Below are positions 1 to 4,952 of a stretch of 5,246 nt of DNA, one piece after another. The stretch comes from CBDAKK01 sp965216965 (GTDB lineage Bacteria > Spirochaetota > Spirochaetia > WTKD01 > G963693115). A program made the position numbers and the translations under genes. Positions within the stretch are counted from its first letter, which is position 1. Every line of letters begins with the position of its first letter. The stretch is taken from positions 1-5,246 of the forward strand of contig CBDCGX010000038.1 in NCBI GenBank assembly GCA_965216965.1, read 5' to 3'. A model generated the notes under the pieces. It was not told the origin of the DNA. It did no database searches and saw only the letters and a list, made by a program, of their open reading frames with translations.

Positions 1-534
1 GAAAACATAAGTCTAATAATACTAGATCATTTACTGCAAATACAAATAGATTTAAATAGACATCAACCGACAGAGCTGGGAAATATAACAAAAATGCTAA
101 AAAGAATCGCTCAAAACAATAAAAAAACAGTGGTTTTATTATCCCAGCTAAATAGATCTGTTGAATCAAGAGAGAATAAAAGACCTATGATGGCAGATTT
201 ACAAGGATCTGGATCTATAGAGCAAGATGCAGATATGATAGTATTTTTATACAGACCAGAGTATTATAAAGAAAAAGAATGGGATACAGAAGAAAAAGGG
301 GAATATCAAAGAAAGGATATAGAAAATGCTGAAGTAATAATAGGGAAAAATCGTGATGGTCCAACAGGAGTTGTTGAGCTTGGGTTTAAATCAATAACCG
401 CATCGTTCATAAATAATGAGTATAATGTAGAGGTTGTAGAATATGTTGATGAAAATGTTGACTACAAAGCTTCTACTCAGGAAACTGGTGATACAATTAC
501 GACAAGCGAGCACATACAAATGCCGCTAATATAA
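1..534 (+). CDS. dnaB: Replicative DNA helicase, DnaB family, C-terminal part (5' end outside window)
   Basis: The frame is open from base 1 and ends at TAA 532-534, so 177 C-terminal residues are visible; an internal ATG at 94 is not the start. What is seen is the second half of a RecA-like hexameric helicase domain. A Walker B strand (ISLIILDHLLQ, Asp at visible residue 9) is followed by the H4 block: LLSQLNRSVESR at 46-57, KRPMMADL at 60-67, then GSGSIEQDADMIVFLYRPEYY at 69-89. The GKNRDGPTG loop at 115-123 carries the arginine expected to act as the finger in the neighbouring subunit's ATP site. The family unwinds duplex DNA 5'-3' at the replication fork using ATP. Walker A lies upstream of the window. 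DnaB proteins usually read ESG where this one has GSG. An acidic tail of about 40 residues follows the domain. It leads a replication block with the gp49-like and ssb genes. The family call is secure; a DnaB-like phage helicase is the best wording. Confidence 0.96.
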   Translation, partial: ENISLIILDHLLQIQIDLNRHQPTELGNITKMLKRIAQNNKKTVVLLSQLNRSVESRENKRPMMADLQGSGSIEQDADMIVFLYRPEYYKEKEWDTEEKGEYQRKDIENAEVIIGKNRDGPTGVVELGFKSITASFINNEYNVEVVEYVDENVDYKASTQETGDTITTSEHIQMPLI

Positions 535-548
535 AAAAGGAAAGTAAC

Positions 549-857
549 ATGACAGAGGAAGAGATTGAGAGTGAAATATCAAAAAAGGGTCTAAATGCAC
601 CAAGACTTACACCAGAGCAAATAGACGCAACGATAGTGAATGAAGTATACGAGACATATAGTGGCACAACACTGACAGTGTGCATTTTGTTTCTAAGAAA
701 TGGATTTCAGGTTGTTGGAGAAAGTGCAGCTGTATCGTTGGATAATTTTGATGCGGAAATTGGAAGGAAAATTGCAAGAGAGAATGCAAGGGAGAAAATT
801 TGGTCTCTAGAAGGATACCTTCTTAGGCAAAAACAATATGAGAAAGGAGACAGATAG
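549..857 (+). CDS. N4 gp49 / Sf6 gp66-family phage protein
   Basis: This 102-residue protein starts at ATG 549, 14 bases after the helicase stop, with an AAGGA Shine-Dalgarno at 537-541. It matches, by recalled consensus, the phage family named after N4 gp49 and Sf6 gene 66: LTVCILFLRNGFQVVGESA at residues 42-60, NFDAEIG at 66-72 and an ENAREKIWSLEGYLL block at 78-92. The usual family core is TVC...NGF.V.G.SA...NFD.E.G...A..NA...IW.LEGYLL, and the length is typical. The first 25 residues are acidic and variable. No biochemical function is established for the family that I know of. Here it sits between helicase and SSB and its TAG stop shares one base with the ssb GTG start, so the two are probably translationally coupled. 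Any role in replication is inferred from position only. Confidence 0.88.
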   Translation: MTEEEIESEISKKGLNAPRLTPEQIDATIVNEVYETYSGTTLTVCILFLRNGFQVVGESAAVSLDNFDAEIGRKIARENAREKIWSLEGYLLRQKQYEKGDR

Positions 858-1411
858 TGAATAAAGTACAAATACTTGGGACAATTACACGAGATGTGGA
901 GCTCAAATATGCTGCTTCAGGGACAGCAATTGGATCTTTTGGTATAGCATACAATGAAAAAAGAAAACAAGCAGATGGCAGTTATGCAGATAAGGCGCAT
1001 TTTTTTGAATGTACTGCATTTTCAAAGACTGCTGAAAATATAAACAGCTATTTTAGAAAAGGAAGTAGGATACTCATTGATGGATCCTTGGATTTTCAAA
1101 GTTGGGTTGCACAGGACGGCTCAAAAAGAAGCAAGGTTGTAATAATAGTACAACGATTTGATTTTATAGATAGGAAGAGTGATAATCCAGCACAACAACA
1201 ACAACATCAATATGGACAGCAGCCAGCACAACAACAATATCAACAAGCAGCGCAGCAAACACAACAACAAGCTACAGCACAGCCTCCGGTTCAGCAACAG
1301 CAGACCCAGCCTACACAGCAGACTATACCTGTGATACAGGTGGAAGATGAGGAGATACCATTTGGTTATATAGGTCTGTCCGAAGGTGGACAGTTCATAC
1401 ACTGCATTTAA
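857..1411 (+). CDS. ssb: Single-stranded DNA-binding protein with Gln-rich linker and post-tip extension
   Basis: This 184-residue SSB starts at GTG 857, which overlaps the preceding TAG by one base; AAAGGAGA at 843-850 is a strong ribosome site. The OB-fold spans about residues 1-106: KVQILGTITRDVELKY, AIGSFGIAYNEK, FFECTAFSKTAENINSYFRKG, then ILIDGSLDFQSW and a VVIIVQRFDFID strand. SSB coats single-stranded DNA at the fork and docks replication and repair proteins through its acidic tip. Residues 113-155 form a low-complexity linker in which 25 of 43 residues are Gln. It ends in IPVIQVEDEEIPF (157-169), close to the tip of Campylobacterota SSBs. Unusually, the frame does not stop at Phe169 but continues with GYIGLSEGGQFIHCI. 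The canonical tip ends in a free carboxyl Pro-Phe, so this changes how partners could bind. The gene closes the replication block. Confidence 0.96.
   Translation: MNKVQILGTITRDVELKYAASGTAIGSFGIAYNEKRKQADGSYADKAHFFECTAFSKTAENINSYFRKGSRILIDGSLDFQSWVAQDGSKRSKVVIIVQRFDFIDRKSDNPAQQQQHQYGQQPAQQQYQQAAQQTQQQATAQPPVQQQQTQPTQQTIPVIQVEDEEIPFGYIGLSEGGQFIHCI
1193..1321 (+). repeat. CAA/CAG-rich low-complexity tract in ssb
   Basis: This stretch encodes residues 113-155 of SSB as runs of CAA and CAG codons broken by Ala, Pro, Thr, Tyr and His. It is the flexible linker between the OB-fold and the acidic tip. CAA/CAG repetition makes it prone to length change by replication slippage, so linker length may differ among relatives. 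The reverse strand of this tract reads as a leucine-rich frame, which is only a shadow. Confidence 0.85.
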
Positions 1412-1456
1412 CGATTGTAGTAAGCAATATTAAGGCATACAACAGCCTATACCCAA

Positions 1457-1469
1457 TATAATACACTAG
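1457..1469 (+). promoter_or_regulatory. Candidate promoter: TATAAT -10 box ahead of the small-gene cluster
   Basis: A perfect TATAAT lies at 1457-1462 in the only sizeable gap of the window (1412-1507). No TTGACA-like -35 is present at 16-18 bp; the upstream bases are AT-rich with a TTAAGG at 1430-1435. Campylobacterota sigma-70 promoters commonly lack a defined -35, so this is compatible with such a host. A start about 7 bases downstream would fall at 1469, the first base of a hairpin. It would drive the genes at 1508, 1775 and 1991. Perfect -10 boxes arise by chance in AT-rich DNA, so confidence is moderate. Confidence 0.5.
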
Positions 1470-1484
1470 GAATCCTCGGATTCC
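1469..1484 (+). promoter_or_regulatory. Perfect 7-bp hairpin at the predicted transcript 5' end
   Basis: GGAATCC (1469-1475) and GGATTCC (1478-1484) are exact reverse complements separated by TC. As RNA this would fold as a 6-bp stem closed by a CUCG loop, which matches the stable YNMG tetraloop pattern. No T-run follows on either strand, so it does not look like an intrinsic terminator. It begins just where the TATAAT promoter would initiate and ends 11 bases before the AAAAGGA ribosome site at 1496-1502. Possible roles are a 5'-end stabilising hairpin or, as DNA, an operator site for a repressor. Confidence 0.55.
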
Positions 1485-1507
1485 AAACCAAAATAAAAAG
1501 GACAAAT

Positions 1508-1774
1508 ATGAGTATACCTAAAAGTATATCAGTTGAGTTGAATGACGGAGCGATAGGAGAATACATTCGAATATCAAGAAGAATTAACAAGAAGATAAAA
1601 AAGGCCAGTAATAGAGGATCGGAAAAACTAGCAAATCCTGATTGTAAGTTACAGCTTGAACTAGATATTATCAAATTAATGATAAGACATAAAGAAAATG
1701 TAATGGATAAAATATCTGACTCTATGGAAGACGGAATTTTTAAAAAACTTGACGAGATTGCCTATGGAGAGTGA
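1508..1774 (+). CDS. Hypothetical small basic helical protein
   Basis: This 88-residue protein is unrecognised. It starts at ATG 1508 with AAAAGGA at 1496-1502, and its TGA at 1772-1774 abuts the next gene's ATG with no gap. It has no predicted membrane segment, Cys/His cluster or nucleotide-binding motif. The middle is strongly basic (RISRRINKKIKKASNR, residues 21-36) and followed by an amphipathic, mostly helical stretch (QLELDIIKLMIRHKENVMDKI, about 49-69) with an acidic end. This suggests a small nucleic-acid- or protein-binding helical protein, but that is inference. It is first in a three-gene cluster with a winged-helix-like protein and DUF3310, behind a candidate promoter and hairpin. 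The ribosome site, tight packing and shared strand argue that it is real. Confidence 0.75.
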   Translation: MSIPKSISVELNDGAIGEYIRISRRINKKIKKASNRGSEKLANPDCKLQLELDIIKLMIRHKENVMDKISDSMEDGIFKKLDEIAYGE

Positions 1775-1987
1775 ATGTTAACATCTAAACAATCAAGAAT
1801 AAATAGAATAATAAAGAGGTTTGGTAAAACAGACGGAATATCCGCATTTGATATTGGAGTTATTGCGGATCAACCTAGAAAGAAAGCAGAGAGCTGGGCA
1901 AAGCCAGCAGTAAAAGAACTAATAAAACAAAAATTAGTGAGCAGAGGAAAGAATAATAAATTCTTCCCTGTTCTTATAGAAGGGTAA
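1775..1987 (+). CDS. Small winged-helix-like protein
   Basis: This 70-residue basic protein starts at ATG 1775 immediately after the upstream stop; GGAG at 1766-1769 lies inside the previous gene's last codons, suggesting coupled translation. Its pattern suits a minimal winged helix: helix 1 at about residues 5-16 (KQSRINRIIKRF), a short turn and helix with ISAFDIGVIA at 22-31, a recognition-like helix WAKPAVKELIKQ at 41-52, then a hairpin wing LVSRGKNNKFFPV at 54-66. That order resembles domains in DNA-binding regulators and replication proteins, but I cannot name a family. It may bind DNA as a small phage regulator or a replication accessory factor. The fold is inferred from sequence pattern only. 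Confidence 0.75.
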   Translation: MLTSKQSRINRIIKRFGKTDGISAFDIGVIADQPRKKAESWAKPAVKELIKQKLVSRGKNNKFFPVLIEG

Positions 1988-1990
1988 AAA

Positions 1991-2278
1991 TTGTTAGATA
2001 TAAAAGTAGCACCAAAAAGAGATAATGGAGAGCGATCAGAAAGTTTAGGAACCCATAACGGATATTATGATATCCCAAATGGAGCAACAGATATGGTAGA
2101 CCTAATGTACTACAAGGGGATGAATCATAGTATAGGAGAAGCATTTTGTGCACTATATAGACTTCATGACAAAGATACTGAAAAGAGGAATCTTGAAAAA
2201 GCAAAATACTATATAGACCGTGAACTTGAAATATTGAGTGATAAAGAAGAAGCAAATGATATTGTAAGGAATGTGTAA
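1991..2278 (+). CDS. DUF3310-like phage protein
   Basis: This 95-residue protein starts at TTG 1991 with GAAGGG at 1979-1984, six bases upstream; no early in-frame ATG exists, and the ribosome site decides the start. Residues 25-79 (YYDIPNGATDMVDLMYYKGMN, then IGEAFCALYRL, then KRNLEKAKYYIDREL) resemble DUF3310, the small phage domain with a family pattern like HY...G.E.ID.I......F..GNA.KYL.R.G.K....DL.KA.WYL.R. Such proteins are often labelled nucleotide kinase in phage annotations, but I know of no basis for that label and the protein lacks a P-loop. The first 24 residues are polar and variable. Neighbours are a winged-helix-like gene upstream and the HNH gene with its own promoter downstream. 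Family call moderate; function unknown. Confidence 0.7.
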   Translation: MLDIKVAPKRDNGERSESLGTHNGYYDIPNGATDMVDLMYYKGMNHSIGEAFCALYRLHDKDTEKRNLEKAKYYIDRELEILSDKEEANDIVRNV

Positions 2279-2287
2279 TAGAGTATG

Positions 2288-2296
2288 TGGTATAAT
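2288..2296 (+). promoter_or_regulatory. Extended -10 promoter (TGGTATAAT) for the HNH-AP2 gene
   Basis: TGGTATAAT matches the extended -10 consensus TGnTATAAT exactly. It lies between the DUF3310 stop at 2278 and the HNH start, with expected initiation near 2303, leaving a leader of about 22 bases before ATG 2325. No -35 is evident, as expected for extended -10 promoters and Campylobacterota promoters. It could let the endonuclease be expressed independently and would also transcribe thyX and the genes after it. Confidence 0.6.
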
Positions 2297-2301
2297 TATA
2301 C
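2290..2301. promoter_or_regulatory. 12-bp palindrome overlapping the -10 box
   Basis: GTATAATTATAC at 2290-2301 is a perfect palindrome that covers the whole TATAAT. A protein dimer bound there would block polymerase, so it could be an operator. It is AT-rich and short, so chance is a real alternative. Confidence 0.35.
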
Positions 2302-2324
2302 TAAAATAAACATTGGAGTACATA

Positions 2325-2996
2325 ATGCCAAAATTTTTAAGAGAAACAGAGATGAAGTATCCATATAAAAACGCCAGATGGAAAACAAAATTTGCTATAT
2401 ATGAATGTGAATGTGGAACGGAATATGAGGCAGTAATGGCACAAGTAAAAAGCGGAACACAATATCAACACTGTAGTATGTGTTCTGATAAAATTAGGAA
2501 AAAAAAATTATCGTTATCTAAAACAAGGCATGGAGAAAAGGGGAGCAAATTATACCAAGTATATTACTCAATAATTTTCAGAACTGAAAATATAAAATGT
2601 GACCAATATGACGATTATGGTGGAAGAGGGATTAAAATGTGTCCAGAATGGAGAAATGATAATAAAGCATTTTTCACGTGGGCTAAAGATAATGGGTACA
2701 TAGATGGATTAACAATAGAAAGAAAAAATAATAATATTGGATATTCGCCTGATAATTGCATATGGGCAGATAGATATGTACAGGCACAAAATCAAAGAAG
2801 AAAAAAAAGAGATTTACCAACTGGAGCAACGTGGCATGGTAGAAAAACAAAAAGAATACGTGTTCAAATAACTAGTAATGGAAAAAGATACAGTCTTGGT
2901 GTCTTTAAGACAAAAAAAGAAGCTGCAAACGCATACAATGATTTTTGTATTAAAAATAATACAAATCATACACAAAATAAAATAAATGAATGGTAG
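2325..2996 (+). CDS. Zinc-ribbon/HNH/AP2 homing-type endonuclease
   Basis: I start this 223-residue protein at ATG 2325: GGAG at 2315-2318 sits six bases upstream, and a possible TTG at 2313 would overlap that ribosome site. Three parts are visible. Residues 26-57 hold a CxC/CxxC zinc ribbon (Cys28, Cys30, Cys50, Cys53). Residues 69-158 are an HNH-type nuclease: KLYQVYYSII, then DDYGGRGIKMCPEW, then LTIERKNNNIGYSPDNCIWADR. Residues 167-207 resemble an AP2 DNA-binding domain (GATWHGRKTKRIRVQI, GKRYSLGVFKTKKEAANAY). The family makes site-specific breaks in DNA and often spreads by homing. Proteins with this order are typical of freestanding phage genes. It separates the DUF3310 gene from thyX, has its own promoter, and is very rich in Lys, Asn and A-runs, consistent with an insertion. 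Its TAG stop is part of the AGG used by thyX. Confidence 0.92.
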   Translation: MPKFLRETEMKYPYKNARWKTKFAIYECECGTEYEAVMAQVKSGTQYQHCSMCSDKIRKKKLSLSKTRHGEKGSKLYQVYYSIIFRTENIKCDQYDDYGGRGIKMCPEWRNDNKAFFTWAKDNGYIDGLTIERKNNNIGYSPDNCIWADRYVQAQNQRRKKRDLPTGATWHGRKTKRIRVQITSNGKRYSLGVFKTKKEAANAYNDFCIKNNTNHTQNKINEW

Positions 2997-3002
2997 GTAA
3001 AT

Positions 3003-3566
3003 ATGAAAGTTAAATTATTAAAATGTGATGATGTTGAGATGATAGATTCTGCACTTAGTCAATGCTATGATCAGTCAAAGCATGGGACAGGAGATAAGGC
3101 TATGAATAGAATACAAAAGGTATGTAATGTGTATAAACACGATTCACTTCTTGAATTTGGAGATGCGATATGGGAGATAACAGCCTCAACAAAGGTTTTA
3201 TTAGAATTTACAAGACACAGGATGGCAAATTATGCGTGTAAAAGCTCTCGATATACACTTGACAAGGGTGAGATAATTTTCGAGTCCACAGGTGATACTG
3301 ACGTGGACGATGCTTTGAATGACTGGAAAGAGTTGATCGAGGAAAAAATTTATAGCGGTAAAAAGAATGACGTGGTGTCATTAATGTTGCCACAAGCATA
3401 CCAATATCGTTTTCAGGTAAAGATGAATTTTAGAGCAATGAAGAATTTCTTTCACCTTAGAACAAGTAGAACTGCTCATTTTCATATTCGTGAGGTCAGT
3501 AAAAAGATGCTCGAATCATTGCCACTAGACATACAAAAAATAGTACACAAAAATAAAGGGGAATAA
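3003..3566 (+). CDS. thyX: FAD-dependent thymidylate synthase
   Basis: ThyX makes dTMP from dUMP using methylene-tetrahydrofolate, FAD and NADPH. The 187-residue protein starts at ATG 3003 with a weak AGG at 2995-2997. The signature RHRx7S is exact: Arg71-His72-Arg73, then MANYACK and Ser81, followed by SRYTL. An upstream HDSLLE segment (46-51) matches the HxSxxE part of the flavin site, but the His that normally follows Glu is Phe52. The C-terminal block has LPQAYQYRF (129-137), NFRAMKNFFHLRTSRTAH (142-159) and the conserved Arg163 in HIRE, expected to hold dUMP. Length is slightly below the 200-230 residues common in bacteria. From memory it resembles Helicobacter and Campylobacter ThyX most. 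The TAA stop directly abuts the dUTPase ATG, so they are likely one transcript. Phage ThyX supplies thymidylate for genome copying. Confidence 0.95.
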   Translation: MKVKLLKCDDVEMIDSALSQCYDQSKHGTGDKAMNRIQKVCNVYKHDSLLEFGDAIWEITASTKVLLEFTRHRMANYACKSSRYTLDKGEIIFESTGDTDVDDALNDWKELIEEKIYSGKKNDVVSLMLPQAYQYRFQVKMNFRAMKNFFHLRTSRTAHFHIREVSKKMLESLPLDIQKIVHKNKGE

Positions 3567-4217
3567 ATGAGCATACTTAAAAAAATGTTAGAACTGCAAA
3601 ATATTCTAAATATAAAAGTTGCAGGTGATCACTGGGCATCAAAAGGATTTGATTGGAGACTGGCTGCGTCCCAAGAAACTTCTGAATTAATAGATTCATT
3701 TAGTTGGAAATGGTGGAAAGGTGGGGAAGATGACATAGAAAACGCAAAAATAGAAGCCATTGACATAATTCATTTTATACTATCTATAATGTTGGTAGAA
3801 GGGCACCTAGAAAGAAGAGATATAGATGAAATAGAATCAAGTGTACGAGTAAGAAGTATGGCTATACTTGATGATGATGAAGTTATAGACATCGCCAAGA
3901 GACTACAAGTAGGATTACTATCTTATGCACCTGCTGTCAATCTTCTTACAGATATCCTAATGATAGGAAATATGTTAGAGCAATCTCTTGATGATATATA
4001 TAAACTTTATATTGGTAAATATGTGTTAAATAAATTTAGACAAAATAACGGATATAAAGACGGTACATACATTAAGAACTGGAATGGTGTTGAGGATAAT
4101 GTATTTATGCAAAAAGAAGTATCAAAAATAGAAGACATTTCAAATATTGAAAATGCACTATTTGATATTATTGAGGTAGAATATAAAAAAGCTGTAGAGC
4201 ATGGAAATAAGCAGTAG
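3567..4217 (+). CDS. dut: Dimeric all-alpha dUTPase (dUTP diphosphatase)
   Basis: This 216-residue enzyme splits dUTP to dUMP and pyrophosphate, keeping uracil out of DNA and feeding ThyX. It starts at ATG 3567 directly after the thyX stop, with AAAGGGGA at 3555-3562. It belongs to the dimeric, mainly helical type, not the trimeric beta type. The metal-binding motif is visible as Glu37-x-x-Glu40 and Glu63-x-x-Asp66, within ETSELIDSFSWKWWK and KIEAIDIIHFIL. The second conserved region is LYIGKYVLNKFRQNNGYKDGTY followed by KNWNGVEDN (about 146-178), a stretch nearly identical by recall to Campylobacter jejuni dUTPase. The length fits that enzyme, which is about 230 residues. Its final 17 bases overlap the next gene. 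It is the second strongest clue to a Campylobacterota host. Confidence 0.94.
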   Translation: MSILKKMLELQNILNIKVAGDHWASKGFDWRLAASQETSELIDSFSWKWWKGGEDDIENAKIEAIDIIHFILSIMLVEGHLERRDIDEIESSVRVRSMAILDDDEVIDIAKRLQVGLLSYAPAVNLLTDILMIGNMLEQSLDDIYKLYIGKYVLNKFRQNNGYKDGTYIKNWNGVEDNVFMQKEVSKIEDISNIENALFDIIEVEYKKAVEHGNKQ

Positions 4218-4587
4218 GTTCAATAAATACTTTCATGCACTTCTCTCCGATATATTAAATAGCGGAGAGAATTTATTTATAGAGAACAGTTTGTTTAACC
4301 TTACTGTTTTTATAGATAAAAATAATATTGAAAGTTTAAAAACACTATTTAAATTCACTGATAATAATTTTCCAAAAGACAGTAATAGTAAAACAAAAGG
4401 ATTGTCTAATTCAGATAGCTTTTATTTAGCATCGTTATATGGTGGTTTCCCTGTAAGTATCAAAGAGCTAACATCTGAACAATTACTAAATCATGTTTCT
4501 TTTATTGATAACATTTGTTCTAAGAATAATATAGTAATAAAAGGGTCAAGATGGGACATAATAATGCAAAACATAGTGGAGCCATAA
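4201..4587 (+). CDS. Hypothetical protein within the dNTP cassette
   Basis: This 128-residue protein is unrecognised. The ATG at 4201 overlaps the end of the dUTPase gene by 17 bases; only AGAG at 4196-4199 precedes it, so its initiation probably depends on coupling to dUTPase translation. There is no good alternative: the next in-frame starter is TTG at 4291, with GGAGAG too far upstream. The protein is soluble-looking, mixed helical, rich in Asn, Ser, Leu and Ile, with no Cys cluster or nucleotide-binding loop. Segments worth searching are FYLASLYGGFPVSIKELTSE (about 74-93) and VIKGSRWDIIMQN. Its first codons contain a perfect 9-bp inverted repeat at 4241-4271. The TAA at 4585-4587 is followed by one base before the next ATG. 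Its position among thyX, dut and nrdJ hints at a role in nucleotide metabolism, by location only. Confidence 0.72.
   Translation: MEISSRFNKYFHALLSDILNSGENLFIENSLFNLTVFIDKNNIESLKTLFKFTDNNFPKDSNSKTKGLSNSDSFYLASLYGGFPVSIKELTSEQLLNHVSFIDNICSKNNIVIKGSRWDIIMQNIVEP
4241..4271 (+). promoter_or_regulatory. Perfect 9-bp hairpin just downstream of dUTPase stop
   Basis: TTCTCTCCG (4241-4249) and CGGAGAGAA (4263-4271) are exact reverse complements with a 13-base loop. The 3' arm is followed by TTTATTTAT, a T-rich but interrupted tail. It lies 23 bases after the dUTPase stop and inside the start of the next gene. It could attenuate or terminate transcription after dut, stabilise the 3' end of an upstream mRNA, or slow translation of the overlapping gene. 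The broken T-run makes a strong terminator unlikely. Confidence 0.5.
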
Positions 4588-4588
4588 G

Positions 4589-4930
4589 ATGTACAATGCA
4601 AAGACAAAAAAACTAGCAATAGGCATTGACTATGATGATACTATAACAGTACACCCTAATATGTTCAAGGATATTATAAATGTATTTAGAAAATATGGAT
4701 GTGATTTATACATTGTTACGGCAAGGGCGCAAGGAGACTATAGTGATAATTTAAAAGATTATTTAGATATTGTTGATGGAATAATATTCTCAGAAGCAAC
4801 AGCAAAACAGGACATAGCAGAAATAGACATATGGATCGACGATTTTCCGCTTGCTATAACTCATGATTGGAAAGAATACTATTTTACTCCGGGTAAAAAA
4901 ATATTAAGTGGAAAATGGGTTAAAAAATAA
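4589..4930 (+). CDS. Small HAD-superfamily phosphatase
   Basis: This 113-residue protein starts at ATG 4589 with GGAG at 4578-4581. All core HAD motifs are present. Motif I is DYDDT at 14-18, with Asp14 as expected nucleophile and Asp16 as acid/base. Motif II is Thr44 in YIVTAR. Motif III is probably Lys73 in TAK. Motif IV is Asp84-Asp85 in IWIDDFP. The family transfers phosphoryl groups through an aspartyl-phosphate with magnesium. There is little room for a cap domain, so it is a capless minimal form that likely acts on an exposed phosphate or a large substrate. It resembles the short HAD hydrolases common in phages. Being between dUTPase and ribonucleotide reductase, a nucleotide substrate is plausible but not shown; a polynucleotide 3'-phosphatase-like role is an alternative. 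Confidence 0.87.
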   Translation: MYNAKTKKLAIGIDYDDTITVHPNMFKDIINVFRKYGCDLYIVTARAQGDYSDNLKDYLDIVDGIIFSEATAKQDIAEIDIWIDDFPLAITHDWKEYYFTPGKKILSGKWVKK

Positions 4931-4952
4931 AAAAATACGATAAGGTAAGAAA

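Noticed and set aside
497..789. Two minus-strand open frames opposite the gp49-like gene
   Set aside because: They lie wholly or mostly against a recognised family protein with a strong ribosome site, so they are shadows.
1193..1321. Repeat tract as a CRISPR-like array or origin iterons
   Set aside because: The repeats are in-frame Gln codons without unit-and-spacer structure.
1121..1402. Minus-strand 93-codon open frame opposite ssb
   Set aside because: It is a leucine-rich mirror of the CAA/CAG tract, has no convincing ribosome site and overlaps a well-supported gene.
1364..1408. SSB extension caused by a frameshift
   Set aside because: The reading frame is continuous through the OB-fold, Gln linker and tip, so no frameshift is involved; only a lost stop could explain it, which sequence alone cannot decide.
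1469..1484. Hairpin as an intrinsic terminator for ssb
   Set aside because: No T-run follows the stem on either strand, and the stem is short.
1447..2255. Minus-strand open frames opposite the small-gene cluster, hydrophobic in translation
   Set aside because: The hydrophobic runs are complements of Lys/Asn/Glu-rich coding; the plus-strand genes have ribosome sites and tight packing.
2313..2324. TTG at 2313 as start of the endonuclease
   Set aside because: It overlaps the GGAG ribosome site that is correctly spaced for ATG 2325.
3284..3308. GTCCAC/GTGGAC inverted repeat in thyX
   Set aside because: Six base pairs with a 13-base loop inside coding sequence for acidic residues; easily due to chance.
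3208..3399. Minus-strand 63-codon frame opposite thyX
   Set aside because: It lies inside thyX opposite the RHRx7S motif and has no independent support.
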